Shown: positions 52,821 to 62,479, counted from the stretch's first letter. The stretch is 64,000 bases of DNA from Devosia epidermidihirudinis (GCF_000971295.1 NZ_LANJ01000012.1:186001-250000); one strand, 5' to 3'. Numbers and translations are program-made. The notes: generated from the letters alone by a model not told the origin.

Positions 52821-53701
52821 GTCAAAAGCGCCTCTGTCGCGAGGTTGCGCAGGTATCGCCCATAACCGCTGTTTTCGAGTGGGGCGGCCAGAGCGAGCAA
52901 TTCGGCGGTATCAATCCAGCCCTGTCGCCAGGCGATTTCCTCCGGGCAGGCGATCTTTTGCCCCTGCCGGTGCTCGACCGTCGCGATGAACTGCCCGGCC
53001 TCCAACAGTGAGTCATGCGTGCCGGTATCCAGCCAGGCATAGCCACGCCCCATGATCTGCACATGCAACCGGCCACCATCGAGATAGAGCCGATTGAGAT
53101 CGGTAATCTCCAACTCGTTGCGATGCGAAGGTTTCAGGCTTTTGGCGAGCGAGACCACATCAGGGTCGTAGAAGTACAGCCCTGTTACCGCGTAGTTCGA
53201 TTTCGGAACGGCGGGCTTTTCTTCGATGCCGATGACAACGCCGTGCTTGTCGAACTCGGCCACGCCATACCGGCTGGCGTCATCAACGTGATAGACGAAC
53301 ACCGTCGCCCCGTGATTGCCCATATCGGCCCGGTTGAGCAGCGCCGGGAAATCATGCCCGAAAAACAGATTGTCCCCCAGCACGAGGGCACTGGCGCGCT
53401 GGGCGATGAAGTCCTCGCCAATCAAAAATGCTTGCGCCAGACCGGCCGGGGTCGCCTGCTCAGCATAGGCGAACGAAACACCCCACTGCTCTCCGCTGCC
53501 CAACAGGCGACGGAAACGCGGCAGATCCTCTGGCGTCGAGATAACCAGCATATCCCGAATGCCCGCCAACATCAGCGTGGTCATCGAGTAGTAGATCATC
53601 GGCTTGTCATAGACAGGCAGCAGCTGCTTGGACATTGCGAAGGTGGCGGGATGCAGCCGTGTGCCATTGCCCCCCGCCAGAATGATGCCACACCGGTTCA
53701 T
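52817..53701 (-). CDS. rmlA: Glucose-1-phosphate thymidylyltransferase
   Basis: This 294-residue enzyme makes dTDP-glucose from dTTP and glucose-1-phosphate. The nucleotide-binding signature is [20 protein letters not shown], followed by [31 protein letters not shown] and the [20 protein letters not shown] segment typical of RmlA. The ATG at 53701 overlaps the rmlD stop (ATGA); an upstream in-frame start at 53746 lies inside rmlD and is not used. Confidence 0.96.
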   Translation of the reverse strand: MNRCGIILAGGNGTRLHPATFAMSKQLLPVYDKPMIYYSMTTLMLAGIRDMLVISTPEDLPRFRRLLGSGEQWGVSFAYAEQATPAGLAQAFLIGEDFIAQRASALVLGDNLFFGHDFPALLNRADMGNHGATVFVYHVDDASRYGVAEFDKHGVVIGIEEKPAVPKSNYAVTGLYFYDPDVVSLAKSLKPSHRNELEITDLNRLYLDGGRLHVQIMGRGYAWLDTGTHDSLLEAGQFIATVEHRQGQKIACPEEIAWRQGWIDTAELLALAAPLENSGYGRYLRNLATEALLT

Positions 53702-54582
53702 GCTGCCACCAATTCGGCAACGGAGCGCGCGATTCCGTGCTGCCAATCTGGCACCGTTATGCCGAACGTCTCGCGAAGCATTTGCATGTCCAACCGCGAA
53801 TTCAGCGGCCGTGTGGCGGGAGTGGGATAGTCTCGCGTGGGAATTGGCGTGATGGAATCGGCCTCTAGCGCGAGCGAAGCACCTAGCCTGCGCGCCTCCG
53901 CAATGATGTGCAGGGCAACATCATACCAGCTCGCCGCTCCCGCCGCGGCCAGATGATAGACGCCATCGGGCGCATCCCCATCGATCATCTGCCGCAGGGC
54001 ATGCGCAGTGATATCGGCAATCAGTTCAGCGCTGGTCGGCGCGCCGACCTGGTCGTCCACCACGTTCAACGTTGTCCGCTCAGCCGCCAGACGCAGGATG
54101 GTTCGGACGAAATTCTGTCCCCGCGCTGCATGCACCCAGGATGTTCTAAAAATCAGGTGGCGGCATCCGGAAGCTCGAATTGCCTCGTCGCCCGCCAACT
54201 TGCTGCGCCCGTAAGTGTTCAGGGGTGCCGGAGTATCGGTCTCGACAAAAGGCGCCGTCCCCTCCCCGTCATAAACATAGTCGCTGGAGAAATGGACAAG
54301 CCAGCCACCATGCCGGGCGGCAAGGCGCGCGAGGATATCCACCGCTCGATGATTGATCGCGTCGGCCTCCTGCGGCTGAGCCTCAGCGCGATCGACAGCG
54401 GTATAGCCAGCTGCATTGACCAAAACGTCCGGGCGATGGTCGTCCCACACGTGCCCTACGCTGATTGGGTCAAGCAGATTCAACGACGTGCGCGACGCCA
54501 CGACGATCTCGCCAAGGGGCGCCAGCGCGCGCTGTAGCTCCCAGCCCACCTGCCCCGAACCACCCACAATCAGGATCCTCAT
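53698..54582 (-). CDS. rmlD: dTDP-4-dehydrorhamnose reductase
   Basis: This 294-residue reductase completes dTDP-L-rhamnose. It has the NAD(P) fold [18 protein letters not shown], the segment [20 protein letters not shown] and the YxxxK motif in [13 protein letters not shown]. The ATG at 54582 overlaps the rmlB stop (ATGA). Gene order B-D-A-C with overlaps shows one operon. Confidence 0.96.
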   Translation of the reverse strand: MRILIVGGSGQVGWELQRALAPLGEIVVASRTSLNLLDPISVGHVWDDHRPDVLVNAAGYTAVDRAEAQPQEADAINHRAVDILARLAARHGGWLVHFSSDYVYDGEGTAPFVETDTPAPLNTYGRSKLAGDEAIRASGCRHLIFRTSWVHAARGQNFVRTILRLAAERTTLNVVDDQVGAPTSAELIADITAHALRQMIDGDAPDGVYHLAAAGAASWYDVALHIIAEARRLGASLALEADSITPIPTRDYPTPATRPLNSRLDMQMLRETFGITVPDWQHGIARSVAELVAA

Positions 54583-55619
54583 GTGTATTGCTCGGCGACC
54601 CAGTCGCGATAACTGCCGCCCGTAACCATGGCCGTCCAATGGCGATGATCGAGATACCACTGAACCGTCTTGGCCAGCCCCGCCTCAAAGCTATGCGTCG
54701 GCGACCAGCCGAGGTCAGATTGCAGCTTGGCGCTACTGATCGCATAGCGTCGGTCATGACCCGGACGATCGCGGACCAGCACAATCTGGTCGCTATAGCT
54801 GCCATCGACCAGCGGTACATAGTCGTCAAGCAAGGCACATACGCTGCGCGCCACCTCGATGTTTTGCCGCTCTGCGCCGCCGCCGATATTGTAGGTCTCG
54901 CCGGGCACACCGCCCTGCAAAATCATGCGAAGTGCCTGGCAGTGGTCGGCTACATAGAGCCAGTCTCGCACCTGCTTGCCATCTCCATAAAGCGGCAAGT
55001 CCCGGCCATTGGTGGCGTTGTAGATCAGCAGCGGGATGAGCTTTTCCGGAAAGTGATAGGGCCCGTAATTGTTGGAACAATGCGAGATCAGCACCGGCAG
55101 GCCATAGGTCTCACCATAGGCGCGTACCAAGTGGTCAGAGGCCGCCTTGCTGGCTGCATACGGACTGTTTGGCCTGTAAGGCGAAGTCTCGATAAACGGC
55201 GGATCATCTGGCTCCAGCGAGCCAAAAACCTCGTCGGTTGATACATGCAAAAAGGTCAGCGGATTGCCCCGCTGCCAGTGCTCCAACGCCGCCTGCAGCA
55301 AATGCGCAGTGCCCACCACATTGGTATCCACAAAACCCATCGGCCCAGAAATGGACCGATCGACATGGCTCTCGGCGGCAAAATGGATAATGGCCCGAAT
55401 GCCAAAATCCCCCAGAAGCGCCCGCACACGGATAGCGTCAGCAATATCGCCATGGATAAACTTGTAATGGGAGGACTGCTCCACAGCCCGCAGGTTGTCG
55501 AGGTTACCCGCATAGGTCAGCTTGTCTAGATTAACAACGGGCTCTTCAGTTTCCGCCATCCAGTTGCGAATGAAATTTGACCCAATGAATCCGGCGCCGC
55601 CCGTCACGAGAATTGTCAT
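54579..55619 (-). CDS. rmlB: dTDP-glucose 4,6-dehydratase
   Basis: This 346-residue dehydratase performs the second step of the pathway. It shows the NAD fold ILVTGGAGFIGSNFIRNW, HFAAESHVDRSISGPMGFVD, the STDEVFGSLEPDDPPFIETS segment with catalytic Asp/Glu, and YxxxK in YAASKAASDHLVRAYGETYG. It is the first gene of the rml operon, 175 bases downstream of the last of the three glycosyltransferase genes, so a promoter may lie in that gap. Confidence 0.97.
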   Translation of the reverse strand: MTILVTGGAGFIGSNFIRNWMAETEEPVVNLDKLTYAGNLDNLRAVEQSSHYKFIHGDIADAIRVRALLGDFGIRAIIHFAAESHVDRSISGPMGFVDTNVVGTAHLLQAALEHWQRGNPLTFLHVSTDEVFGSLEPDDPPFIETSPYRPNSPYAASKAASDHLVRAYGETYGLPVLISHCSNNYGPYHFPEKLIPLLIYNATNGRDLPLYGDGKQVRDWLYVADHCQALRMILQGGVPGETYNIGGGAERQNIEVARSVCALLDDYVPLVDGSYSDQIVLVRDRPGHDRRYAISSAKLQSDLGWSPTHSFEAGLAKTVQWYLDHRHWTAMVTGGSYRDWVAEQYT

Positions 55620-55644
55620 CTCAGCTGCCTTCGCATAATGGGCG

Positions 55645-55760
55645 GTCAGGTGCCGCTTAAGGCCTGACGGTACTCGTGAATTTGCGATAGCGACAATTGC
55701 CGGAGTTGCTTAGGCCCATAGAGCTAGCGCCCGACATCCACTGTCGCCACGTAAGGCGAC
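55645..55760 (-). other. Gap with two inverted repeats between the GT genes and rmlB
   Basis: Two small inverted repeats lie here: GTCAGG...CCTGAC at 55645-55668 and GTCGCC-ACGTAA-GGCGAC at 55743-55760. The second lies 34 bases past the stop of the upstream GT2 gene and may be a weak terminator. The first is close to the rmlB start and could be regulatory. Confidence 0.3.
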
Positions 55761-55794
55761 TAGCTCGTTCTAGCCAGGGAGGACCTCACGGTGC

Positions 55795-56754
55795 TCACTG
55801 GCTGACGGGGAGCATCTGATGGTGGAGAACCTGCTTGGCGAGAAGCTTCAGCCAGCGCGTTGAAAACCGGGCGGTCGGCGAAATTGACAGCCCATAGTCA
55901 CGGTAGCGCGCGGCAGCTTTTGTCTCTCCCCGATTGAGCGCCATGCTCGCCATCCGGAAGGCCTCGCCCGAGAAGCGATGCAGACACTCCCGCTCCAGCG
56001 CCCCGGTCGGATCGATACGCTGAGCGCCATCGGCAATGAAAATCGCCAGCGCCATGCGACGCGCCTCCAGGTCGGCGAGGCCGTCATAGGCAATCGACAT
56101 ATTGGTGCCGTGCAACCGGTAAACCGCTTGGTCGGCGTCGACATAGCCAACATCACCATATGCCGCGAGCCGCAGCCACATTTCCATGTCGCCGGTATGT
56201 GGCAGATCAGATCGATAGCCGCCCGCTGCCAGTTGAGCGCGCGTGCGCACCACCGCCGTCGGCGTGGGCACGATATTGTTGGCACTGGATAGGGCAATGA
56301 AGCGTCGACTTGGGAGCACGCAGGCGCCCTCGGGCGTGATGCCGCGCGTCAGGGGTACCATGGCGGCAGGCGCATGATTGTCGCCTAAGAGGAAAGCCCG
56401 GCCAAAAACGAAAGCCACCTCCGGCCGACTCTCCATCAACTGGGCAGCCCGCAGAAGCGCGCCGGGCAACAGATAGTCGTCAGCAGACAACAGCAGGAAG
56501 TAGTCCGCTGTCAGTGTCGCGATCCCCTCGTTAAACGTTGCCACATGCCCCTTGTTGGAAAGGTGCCGAGTGAATTTCACCATCGGATATTCATGGGCCA
56601 GGGCGGCGCCAACCTGGGGCGTCTGGTCGCTGGAACAATCATCGATAACCAGAACGCGCACGTCTACGCCGTCTTGAAACACCGCGCTTTCGACAGCCTG
56701 GCGCAAAAAACGCGCATAGTTGTAGCAGGGCACAACAACGTCGATAGTGATCAT
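55795..56754 (-). CDS. Family 2 glycosyltransferase
   Basis: The 319-residue GT-A enzyme begins with ITIDVVVPCYNYARFLRQAV and has the metal motif in YFLLLSADDYLLPGALLRAA and a mid-region ANNIVPTPTAVVRTRAQLAA. The overlap with the preceding gene (ATGA) places it as the third of three coupled glycosyltransferases. No membrane helices. Given the rml genes beside it, transfer of rhamnose or of a sugar onto a rhamnose-containing glycan is likely but not shown. Confidence 0.9.
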   Translation of the reverse strand: MITIDVVVPCYNYARFLRQAVESAVFQDGVDVRVLVIDDCSSDQTPQVGAALAHEYPMVKFTRHLSNKGHVATFNEGIATLTADYFLLLSADDYLLPGALLRAAQLMESRPEVAFVFGRAFLLGDNHAPAAMVPLTRGITPEGACVLPSRRFIALSSANNIVPTPTAVVRTRAQLAAGGYRSDLPHTGDMEMWLRLAAYGDVGYVDADQAVYRLHGTNMSIAYDGLADLEARRMALAIFIADGAQRIDPTGALERECLHRFSGEAFRMASMALNRGETKAAARYRDYGLSISPTARFSTRWLKLLAKQVLHHQMLPVSQ

Positions 56755-58025
56755 ACCCCCTGCCCTCCACTCAGTGCGCGGCGGATCGCCTGATCCACGG
56801 CCTCACCAGCCCCTTCCCATCGCACGCCTTGCTGGCTCTCGGCCGCCGCCCGCGAGTACGGCTGGAAATCCGACATGCCGACTATGGCCTCAAGACTTCG
56901 CGACAGGGCCTGCGGCGTCGCGGGTGCGTAGTGGACATGCGGATTATCGATGACCATGCGATTGTGTGGCGCGTCGTTCAGGACAGGAATGCAGCCTGAC
57001 GCGAGCATTTCGAGCGGCACCAGGGACACATTGGTCAGAGACAGGCTGAGACCGGCATAACAGGCGTTGTAGATATCATTCAGCGTCGCCGGCGTCGCAA
57101 GCCCGTGGTTCACGACGGGGAACGGCAGAGTATCCACCACCTCGCCATAAAGATGAATCTCGATATCGGGTCTTCGTGCTGCGAACAGCTGCAGCGCAAG
57201 AATACCAATCTCATAGCCCCGCCGCGCCGTACCCGGTCGGGCATAGAAAGCGATGCCGTTCCGGGGCCCACTGCGATTGAAGTAATGCTGGGTGTCACAG
57301 CCGAAATCGAAGGCGTCCGCCTCCATGGCATATTCGTCCATCAACTTCTGTTTGAGCCAGCGTCCGGCCGTGATCGCATGAAACCCCATATGGTAGGTGT
57401 TCTCGGCAAGGATGCGATCCGCGCTCACCGGATAAAAGTCCGGTTCGAAATCCTGTACGAAATAGAAGCGCTTGCCCGCATTGTTGCTTGAATAGGCTGC
57501 GTAAGCTGTCGGCCAACTGGTCGCGAAGACCCCGTGAGCATCTTCCATTGCGCCGGAAAATCGGGCCACTGGTCCGTGGAAACCGTAATAGTTGCGTAGC
57601 GCGGACACATAACCATCGATGCTGGTCAGGCGCGCATCATAAAAATAGACGCGGTTGCGATAGCCATTTTCCTCAAGATGCCGGATGATCCTGAAGATCG
57701 TCGTATGCCCACCTGAACCGGCATTGGGCGCTGTCATCAGCCAGTTTAACCAGATTGTCTCGTCGCCCTTCGGTTGCGCATAGAGATGCTGGGGCGGGTT
57801 CTCCAGATCGGCCCTGAGAATGTCCTCGTCGCGCACAATACGGCGGGCCATGCTGGGCTCAAGTGCAGTTGCGGCTTTCTCGCGCAAGCGGTCAGCCGCT
57901 CCGGATATCCCCTCATGGCGCAATATCCACGCCATCTGCTGATAGTGGCGCCAGGCATTGAGCTGACGGATCGACGACATCAAACCTGTCCCACGCCTGC
58001 GGCGGCCCGCCAACTGCTCAAGCAT
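56751..58025 (-). CDS. Glycosyltransferase, GT4-like, related to WsaF rhamnosyltransferase
   Basis: The product (424 residues from the ATG at 58025, which overlaps the stop of the previous gene in ATGCTTGA) has a GT-B architecture. The C-terminal half shows GYEIGILALQLFAARRPDIE and LVPLEMLASGCIPVLNDAPH as the donor-site region. The middle part RFYFVQDFEPDFYPVSADRI followed by LAENTYHMGFHAITAGRWL strongly recalls WsaF, the rhamnosyltransferase of the Geobacillus S-layer glycan. That resemblance is from memory, but it agrees with the nearby rhamnose synthesis genes. An ATG at 57980 is an alternative start. Confidence 0.85.
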   Translation of the reverse strand: MLEQLAGRRRRGTGLMSSIRQLNAWRHYQQMAWILRHEGISGAADRLREKAATALEPSMARRIVRDEDILRADLENPPQHLYAQPKGDETIWLNWLMTAPNAGSGGHTTIFRIIRHLEENGYRNRVYFYDARLTSIDGYVSALRNYYGFHGPVARFSGAMEDAHGVFATSWPTAYAAYSSNNAGKRFYFVQDFEPDFYPVSADRILAENTYHMGFHAITAGRWLKQKLMDEYAMEADAFDFGCDTQHYFNRSGPRNGIAFYARPGTARRGYEIGILALQLFAARRPDIEIHLYGEVVDTLPFPVVNHGLATPATLNDIYNACYAGLSLSLTNVSLVPLEMLASGCIPVLNDAPHNRMVIDNPHVHYAPATPQALSRSLEAIVGMSDFQPYSRAAAESQQGVRWEGAGEAVDQAIRRALSGGQGV

Positions 58026-58983
58026 TTCGGGCCTTTGGGATAGCAACGGCCTCGGACGCCCCGGTCCACTTTAGCGCCGCTTCGACGCCCGCACGATGCA
58101 CTTTAGAGCCCCCCACGCTGCGCAATAGCTCACCGGTCACCACCGCGAAGCGAAACAGCATGGTCGAAAAGGCCCCGTGATGACGAGAATAGTCGCGCAC
58201 CCGGTTGGCGGTGAGAATGGAATACAATCGGGCGTTGCGTTGGTAGTCGCCGCCGATATGAACCAGCCTGGCCTCCGGCACATAGACAATGTGAAAGCCT
58301 GCCGCGCGAACCCGCCGCTGATAATCAACTTCCTCGCTATAGAGAAAGAAACTCTCGTCCCAGTCTCCGACCTTGGCGCGGGCCTCGGCGGACACAGCCA
58401 ACGCTGCCCCACTCGCCCAATCGACCATATTGGCGTGATCGTAGACATTGCTGTCACAGATGCATTCGCCGCGGTCGAGACCGCTGCCCAACTTGGTGCC
58501 CAGTAACGCATCCGCCCAGGCGGTTGCCAGAGATGGTTCGCGCCGCAAGGAGTGATAAAGAGTGCCGTCTTCGTGCAGGATCCGAGGAACGGCCATGCCA
58601 ATCCCCCGACGCTGCAACGGCGCAGCGAGCAGCGCCGCGGTCCCCGGCTCAAGGCGAATATCGGGGTTGAGGATCAGCAGATCGGCGCTGGGATCAATAG
58701 TTGCGACAGCAGCGTTGATACCCGCCGCATAGCCGCCATTGCGTCCGGTTCGAACCACTCGCGCCCCGATTGAATGGCTCTCTGCAATCGAAACGGATTC
58801 ATCGCTGGATGCATTGTCGGCCACGACCACTTCCGCGAACGGGACCCCGTTCAGCCCATGTCCCAGCGTATCGAGCAAACCGCCCAACGCGTCGGCGCTG
58901 TTATAGGTGACAATAACAACAGCCAACGGGCGCTTCACGGGCCTCTGGTGTCTGGAATAGTCGATCACGCTGGCAGTGGTCAC
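58018..58983 (-). CDS. Family 2 glycosyltransferase, rhamnosyltransferase-like
   Basis: This 321-residue GT2 resembles WbbL/RfbF-type rhamnosyltransferases: RPLAVVIVTYNSADALGGLL, VVADNASSDESVSIAES, RTGRNGGYAAGINAAVATID and the metal site LILNPDIRLEPGTAALL. An acceptor-side FFLYSEEVDYQRRVRAAGFH follows. It is the first gene of the 16-kb minus-strand run and its promoter should be in the 58984-59213 gap. The last residues overlap the start of the next glycosyltransferase. Confidence 0.9.
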   Translation of the reverse strand: MTTASVIDYSRHQRPVKRPLAVVIVTYNSADALGGLLDTLGHGLNGVPFAEVVVADNASSDESVSIAESHSIGARVVRTGRNGGYAAGINAAVATIDPSADLLILNPDIRLEPGTAALLAAPLQRRGIGMAVPRILHEDGTLYHSLRREPSLATAWADALLGTKLGSGLDRGECICDSNVYDHANMVDWASGAALAVSAEARAKVGDWDESFFLYSEEVDYQRRVRAAGFHIVYVPEARLVHIGGDYQRNARLYSILTANRVRDYSRHHGAFSTMLFRFAVVTGELLRSVGGSKVHRAGVEAALKWTGASEAVAIPKARNA

Positions 58984-59213
58984 CCCAACCTCCTTGAAGT
59001 CTTGGGGCGAGCTAACCTTCTGCAGCGACTGGGGTGAATTAGAGATTTTAGGCTAAGCTCGAGCCAATCTGCTTAGCGCTCAGCGCACCCTAGTCACGAC
59101 GGCTACAATCCGGGACTTGGGCGCACTCCTACTATTCATCTTCAGCCCCTGTCCGACTGATTGTTGGCTCGGACAGCCTCCTCCTAGTGTCCGGTCAAAC
59201 ACAGGAGGCTTAG
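58984..59213. promoter_or_regulatory. Divergent control region of the rhamnan/secretion run and the wec genes
   Basis: This 230-bp gap separates two divergent surface-glycan transcripts. It contains a 7-bp inverted repeat, GCTAAGC (59052-59058) and GCTTAGC (59071-59077), spaced by 12 bases, a plausible operator for a shared regulator. Function is inferred from position. Confidence 0.35.
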
Positions 59214-60044
59214 ATGGCATTCGCAGTTGATGGCCAGACGCATGATGAGGCCGCCCCCCGAAGCACTCTCGCCCAGAGCCGGCTGCTGTTTGGCCTCAAT
59301 TTAGATGGCCTCTGCATGAGTGAGGCCGTCAGTCGATGCGATAGTGCCATCCAGACGCGGCAGCCCCTGCTTATCGGGGTCGTCAACGCCGCCAAGATCG
59401 TCAACATGCGACACGATCCAGCGCTGCGCGATGCTTTGCTCGACTGCAACATGCTGCTCGCGGACGGCCAGTCCATCGTCTGGGCCAGCAAGCTGCTCCA
59501 CAAGCCTCTGCCGGAGCGCGTCGCCGGCATCGACCTTTTCGAAAACCTCCTTTCCCTGGCTCACGCCCGGGGACACAGCATCTATCTTTTAGGGGCCAAG
59601 CCTGAAGTTCTCACGGCACTTCAACTGACCATCGCTAAGCGTTGGCCCCGCATGCGGATATCTGGCAGCCATCATGGCTACTTCAACGACCAGGAAGCGG
59701 ACGCCATTGCGCAGGAAATCCGCACCTCCGGCGCTGACATGCTCTTCCTCGGCATGGCCTCACCCAAGAAAGAAATCTTCCTCCGTCGTTACCACAAATC
59801 GCTCAACGTGCCCGTCATGCACGGCGTTGGAGGCTCATTTGACGTGATGGCGGGCCTCACGAAGCGCGCCCCGCTCGCTTGGCAGAAGCTTGGTTTGGAA
59901 TGGGCGTACCGCCTGCTTCAGGAACCGGGCCGCATGTGGAAGCGGTATCTCACCACCAATAGCGTATTCATCGCCCTGACGGTCCGGGAGGCCGTACGCC
60001 CCAGTCCGGCTTACGCGCAGGACATCTCATCCCCTCAAACATGA
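59214..60044 (+). CDS. WecG/TagA/CpsF-family glycosyltransferase
   Basis: This 276-residue GT26 enzyme would add a sugar (typically ManNAc or ManNAcA, or a glucose/glucuronic unit) to a lipid-linked intermediate at the inner face of the membrane. Family marks are GVVNAAKIVNMRHDPALRDA, LADGQSIVWASKLL, IYLLGAKPEVLTALQ and FLGMASPKKEIFL with HGVGGSFDVMAG. A perfect AGGAGG precedes the ATG. The wecC and wecB genes next to it make a ManNAcA donor the most likely substrate. Confidence 0.9.
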   Translation: MAFAVDGQTHDEAAPRSTLAQSRLLFGLNLDGLCMSEAVSRCDSAIQTRQPLLIGVVNAAKIVNMRHDPALRDALLDCNMLLADGQSIVWASKLLHKPLPERVAGIDLFENLLSLAHARGHSIYLLGAKPEVLTALQLTIAKRWPRMRISGSHHGYFNDQEADAIAQEIRTSGADMLFLGMASPKKEIFLRRYHKSLNVPVMHGVGGSFDVMAGLTKRAPLAWQKLGLEWAYRLLQEPGRMWKRYLTTNSVFIALTVREAVRPSPAYAQDISSPQT

Positions 60045-60071
60045 ACTCTAACCTGTTGACAGGAAACGACT

Positions 60072-61331
60072 ATGCTCAATGAAGTATTTGGCGGCAGGCT
60101 TGCGGTAATTGGTATGGGCTATATCGGCCTGCCCACGGCGACCGTGCTGGCGACGCGCGGTATCCAGGTGGTCGGCGTGGACGTGAACCCACGGATCGTC
60201 GATGCCATCTCCCGTGGTGAAGCGCCGTTTATCGAGCCCGATCTGCAGGTGGCCGTCAGCGGCGCCGTGGCGATGGGGCGGCTGTCGATGTCGCGCGAAA
60301 TGCCCGAGGCAGACGCCTATATCATTGCAGTTCCTACACCTTTTAATCCTGACCACACCGCGGACTTGTCCTATGTGCAGGCCGCTGCGGAGCAGGTCGC
60401 GGCCAAATTGCAACCGGGGAACATCGTGGTGCTGGAATCCACTAGCCCTCCGGGCACCACCGAGAAGGTCAGCCAGTGGATCGGCGCGGTCCGTCCGGAT
60501 CTCAAAATGCCCCATGTGGTTGGTAGCAACGCGGATATCTTTGTGGCGCATTGCCCGGAACGGGTGCTGCCGGGCCGCATCATGATCGAGATGATTACCA
60601 ACAATCGCGTGGTCGGCGGGCTGACGACGGCCTGCGCCATCAAGGCCGCCAGCATCTACCGTGTGTTCTCACAGGGCGAGATTCTGCTGACGGACGCCGC
60701 CAGCGCAGAGATGGCCAAGCTGGTCGAGAACGCCTATCGCGACGTCAATATCGCGTTCGCCAATGAGCTGTCGCTCATCACGGAATCCCTGCGGCTCGAT
60801 GTCTGGGAAGTCATAAAGCTGGCCAACCAACACCCCCGGGTAAATGTGCTATCGCCCGGTCCAGGCGTCGGCGGTCACTGCATTCCCGTCGATCCGTGGT
60901 TCATCGTAGCGGCTGCACCGGACCTGGCCAAACTCATCCGCACGGCCCGAGAGGTCAACGATCACAAGCCTCACCACGTCGCCGAGCAGGTGATCAACAA
61001 GGCCCGCCGCTTCCGCTCACCAGCGATCGCGTGCCTCGGCCTGACCTTCAAAGCCAATGTCGATGACATCCGGGAAAGCCCGGCAGTCGAGGTGGTGGGA
61101 TTGATTGCGGGCGCCCTGCCCGAGGTCGAAATCATGGTGGCCGACCCCTATGTGCCCGAGCTGCCCAAGGAATTGCAGAGCAACGCGAACTTGCGGTTGG
61201 TCAATGCGGGCGAAGCGGTCGACGCTGCCGATATTATCGTGCTCCTGGTGGAGCACGATGCATTCAAGGCGTTGCGCCATACGCGGCACAACGGCAAGGT
61301 CGTTTACGACACGCGCGGCGCCTGGGCCTGA
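60072..61331 (+). CDS. wecC: UDP-N-acetyl-D-mannosamine dehydrogenase
   Basis: This 419-residue NAD-dependent enzyme oxidises UDP-ManNAc to UDP-ManNAcA. It has the NAD fold VIGMGYIGLPTATVLATRGI, the UDP-sugar dehydrogenase helix TDAASAEMAKLVENAYRDVN and the catalytic Cys in GPGVGGHCIPVDPWF. The C-terminal domain carries CLGLTFKANVDDIRESPAVE. Overall similarity is to WecC, although UDP-GlcNAc dehydrogenases (WbpA type) look alike. It is 27 bases downstream of the WecG-like gene. Its last 28 bases overlap the convergent wecB gene. Confidence 0.92.
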   Translation: MLNEVFGGRLAVIGMGYIGLPTATVLATRGIQVVGVDVNPRIVDAISRGEAPFIEPDLQVAVSGAVAMGRLSMSREMPEADAYIIAVPTPFNPDHTADLSYVQAAAEQVAAKLQPGNIVVLESTSPPGTTEKVSQWIGAVRPDLKMPHVVGSNADIFVAHCPERVLPGRIMIEMITNNRVVGGLTTACAIKAASIYRVFSQGEILLTDAASAEMAKLVENAYRDVNIAFANELSLITESLRLDVWEVIKLANQHPRVNVLSPGPGVGGHCIPVDPWFIVAAAPDLAKLIRTAREVNDHKPHHVAEQVINKARRFRSPAIACLGLTFKANVDDIRESPAVEVVGLIAGALPEVEIMVADPYVPELPKELQSNANLRLVNAGEAVDAADIIVLLVEHDAFKALRHTRHNGKVVYDTRGAWA

Positions 61332-62479
61332 TCGTGGATAAGGCCGGGGACAAAGTTCACCGGCCTCGTCGCATGGCCGAAGAAATGCTCGATAGACTGC
61401 ACACAACGATCTGATGCATGGCCATCGCCGTAAGGATTTACGGCCTTGGCCATTGCGTCGTAAGCGTCACGATTGGTTAGCAGACTGCTAACTTCTGCAA
61501 CGATCCGGTCTTCATCCGTCCCCACCAGTTTGACCGTCCCGGCGACAACCGCTTCTGGACGCTCCGTCGTTTCCCGCATGACCAAAACCGGCTTGCCGAG
61601 GCTCGGCGCCTCTTCCTGCACGCCACCGCTATCGGTGAGCACCAGGTCAGACGCGCGCATCGCGGTGACGAAGTCGCAATAGCCGAGCGGCTCGGTGATC
61701 AACACATTCTCCAAATGCTGCAAGGCCGGCAGCAGGACTTCTCGGACAGCCGGATTGAGATGCGCCGGCAACAGGAACACCGTTTCTGGGAACATCTGCG
61801 CCAGACGCGCCATTGCCCGCGCTGCGCGTGCCATGGGTTCACCCCAGGACTCGCGGCGGTGTGCAGTAATGAGGACCGTACGCCGGCCCGCCAGCCGGAG
61901 CAGATCGCGATTGGTTGGTGGGGTGACGCGTGTGGCGACTTCAAGCAGTGCGTCGATCACCGTGTTTCCTGTCACTGCGATAGCATCGGGCTGAATGGCC
62001 TCAGCTATGAGGTTTTGTGACGAGGTTTCGGTGGGGGCCAGATGCAGGGAAGCGATGCGGGAGACCATGCCGCGGTTCATCTCTTCGGGAAACGGATTGT
62101 AGGAGTCCCCCGTGCGAAGACCCGCCTCAAGATGGATCACCGGCACTTTCTGATAGAAGGCGGCCAACGCCGCGGCAAAGCAGGTGGTGGTATCGCCTTG
62201 CACCAGAACCGCATCGGGCTTTTCACGCTCAATCACGCCCGAGACACCCTCCAGCGCGCGGGAGGTGATCCCCGGCAGCGTCTGGCGATCCATGATGATG
62301 TTGAGATCATGCTTGGGCACGATGCCGAACAGCGCGTTGACCTGATCGAGCATCTGCCGGTGTTGGCCGGTGACGGTCACGATCGGCTCCAGATTGCTAG
62401 AGGCCCGCATGGCCGCAATCAGCGGAGCAACCTTGATCGCCTCCGGCCGAGTTCCATAAACCACCATTATCCTGCGCAT
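61304..62479 (-). CDS. wecB: UDP-N-acetylglucosamine 2-epimerase (non-hydrolysing)
   Basis: This 391-residue enzyme converts UDP-GlcNAc to UDP-ManNAc, the substrate of the WecC-type dehydrogenase. It shows VVYGTRPEAIKVAPLIAAMR, VTGQHRQMLDQVNALFGIVP, LEAGLRTGDSYNPFPEEMNR and TDSGGVQEEAPSLGKPVLVM. It lies on the opposite strand from wecC, with the two 3' ends overlapping by 28 bases. The C-terminal tail after about residue 370 is a little longer than usual. Confidence 0.94.
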   Translation of the reverse strand: MRRIMVVYGTRPEAIKVAPLIAAMRASSNLEPIVTVTGQHRQMLDQVNALFGIVPKHDLNIIMDRQTLPGITSRALEGVSGVIEREKPDAVLVQGDTTTCFAAALAAFYQKVPVIHLEAGLRTGDSYNPFPEEMNRGMVSRIASLHLAPTETSSQNLIAEAIQPDAIAVTGNTVIDALLEVATRVTPPTNRDLLRLAGRRTVLITAHRRESWGEPMARAARAMARLAQMFPETVFLLPAHLNPAVREVLLPALQHLENVLITEPLGYCDFVTAMRASDLVLTDSGGVQEEAPSLGKPVLVMRETTERPEAVVAGTVKLVGTDEDRIVAEVSSLLTNRDAYDAMAKAVNPYGDGHASDRCVQSIEHFFGHATRPVNFVPGLIHDQAQAPRVS

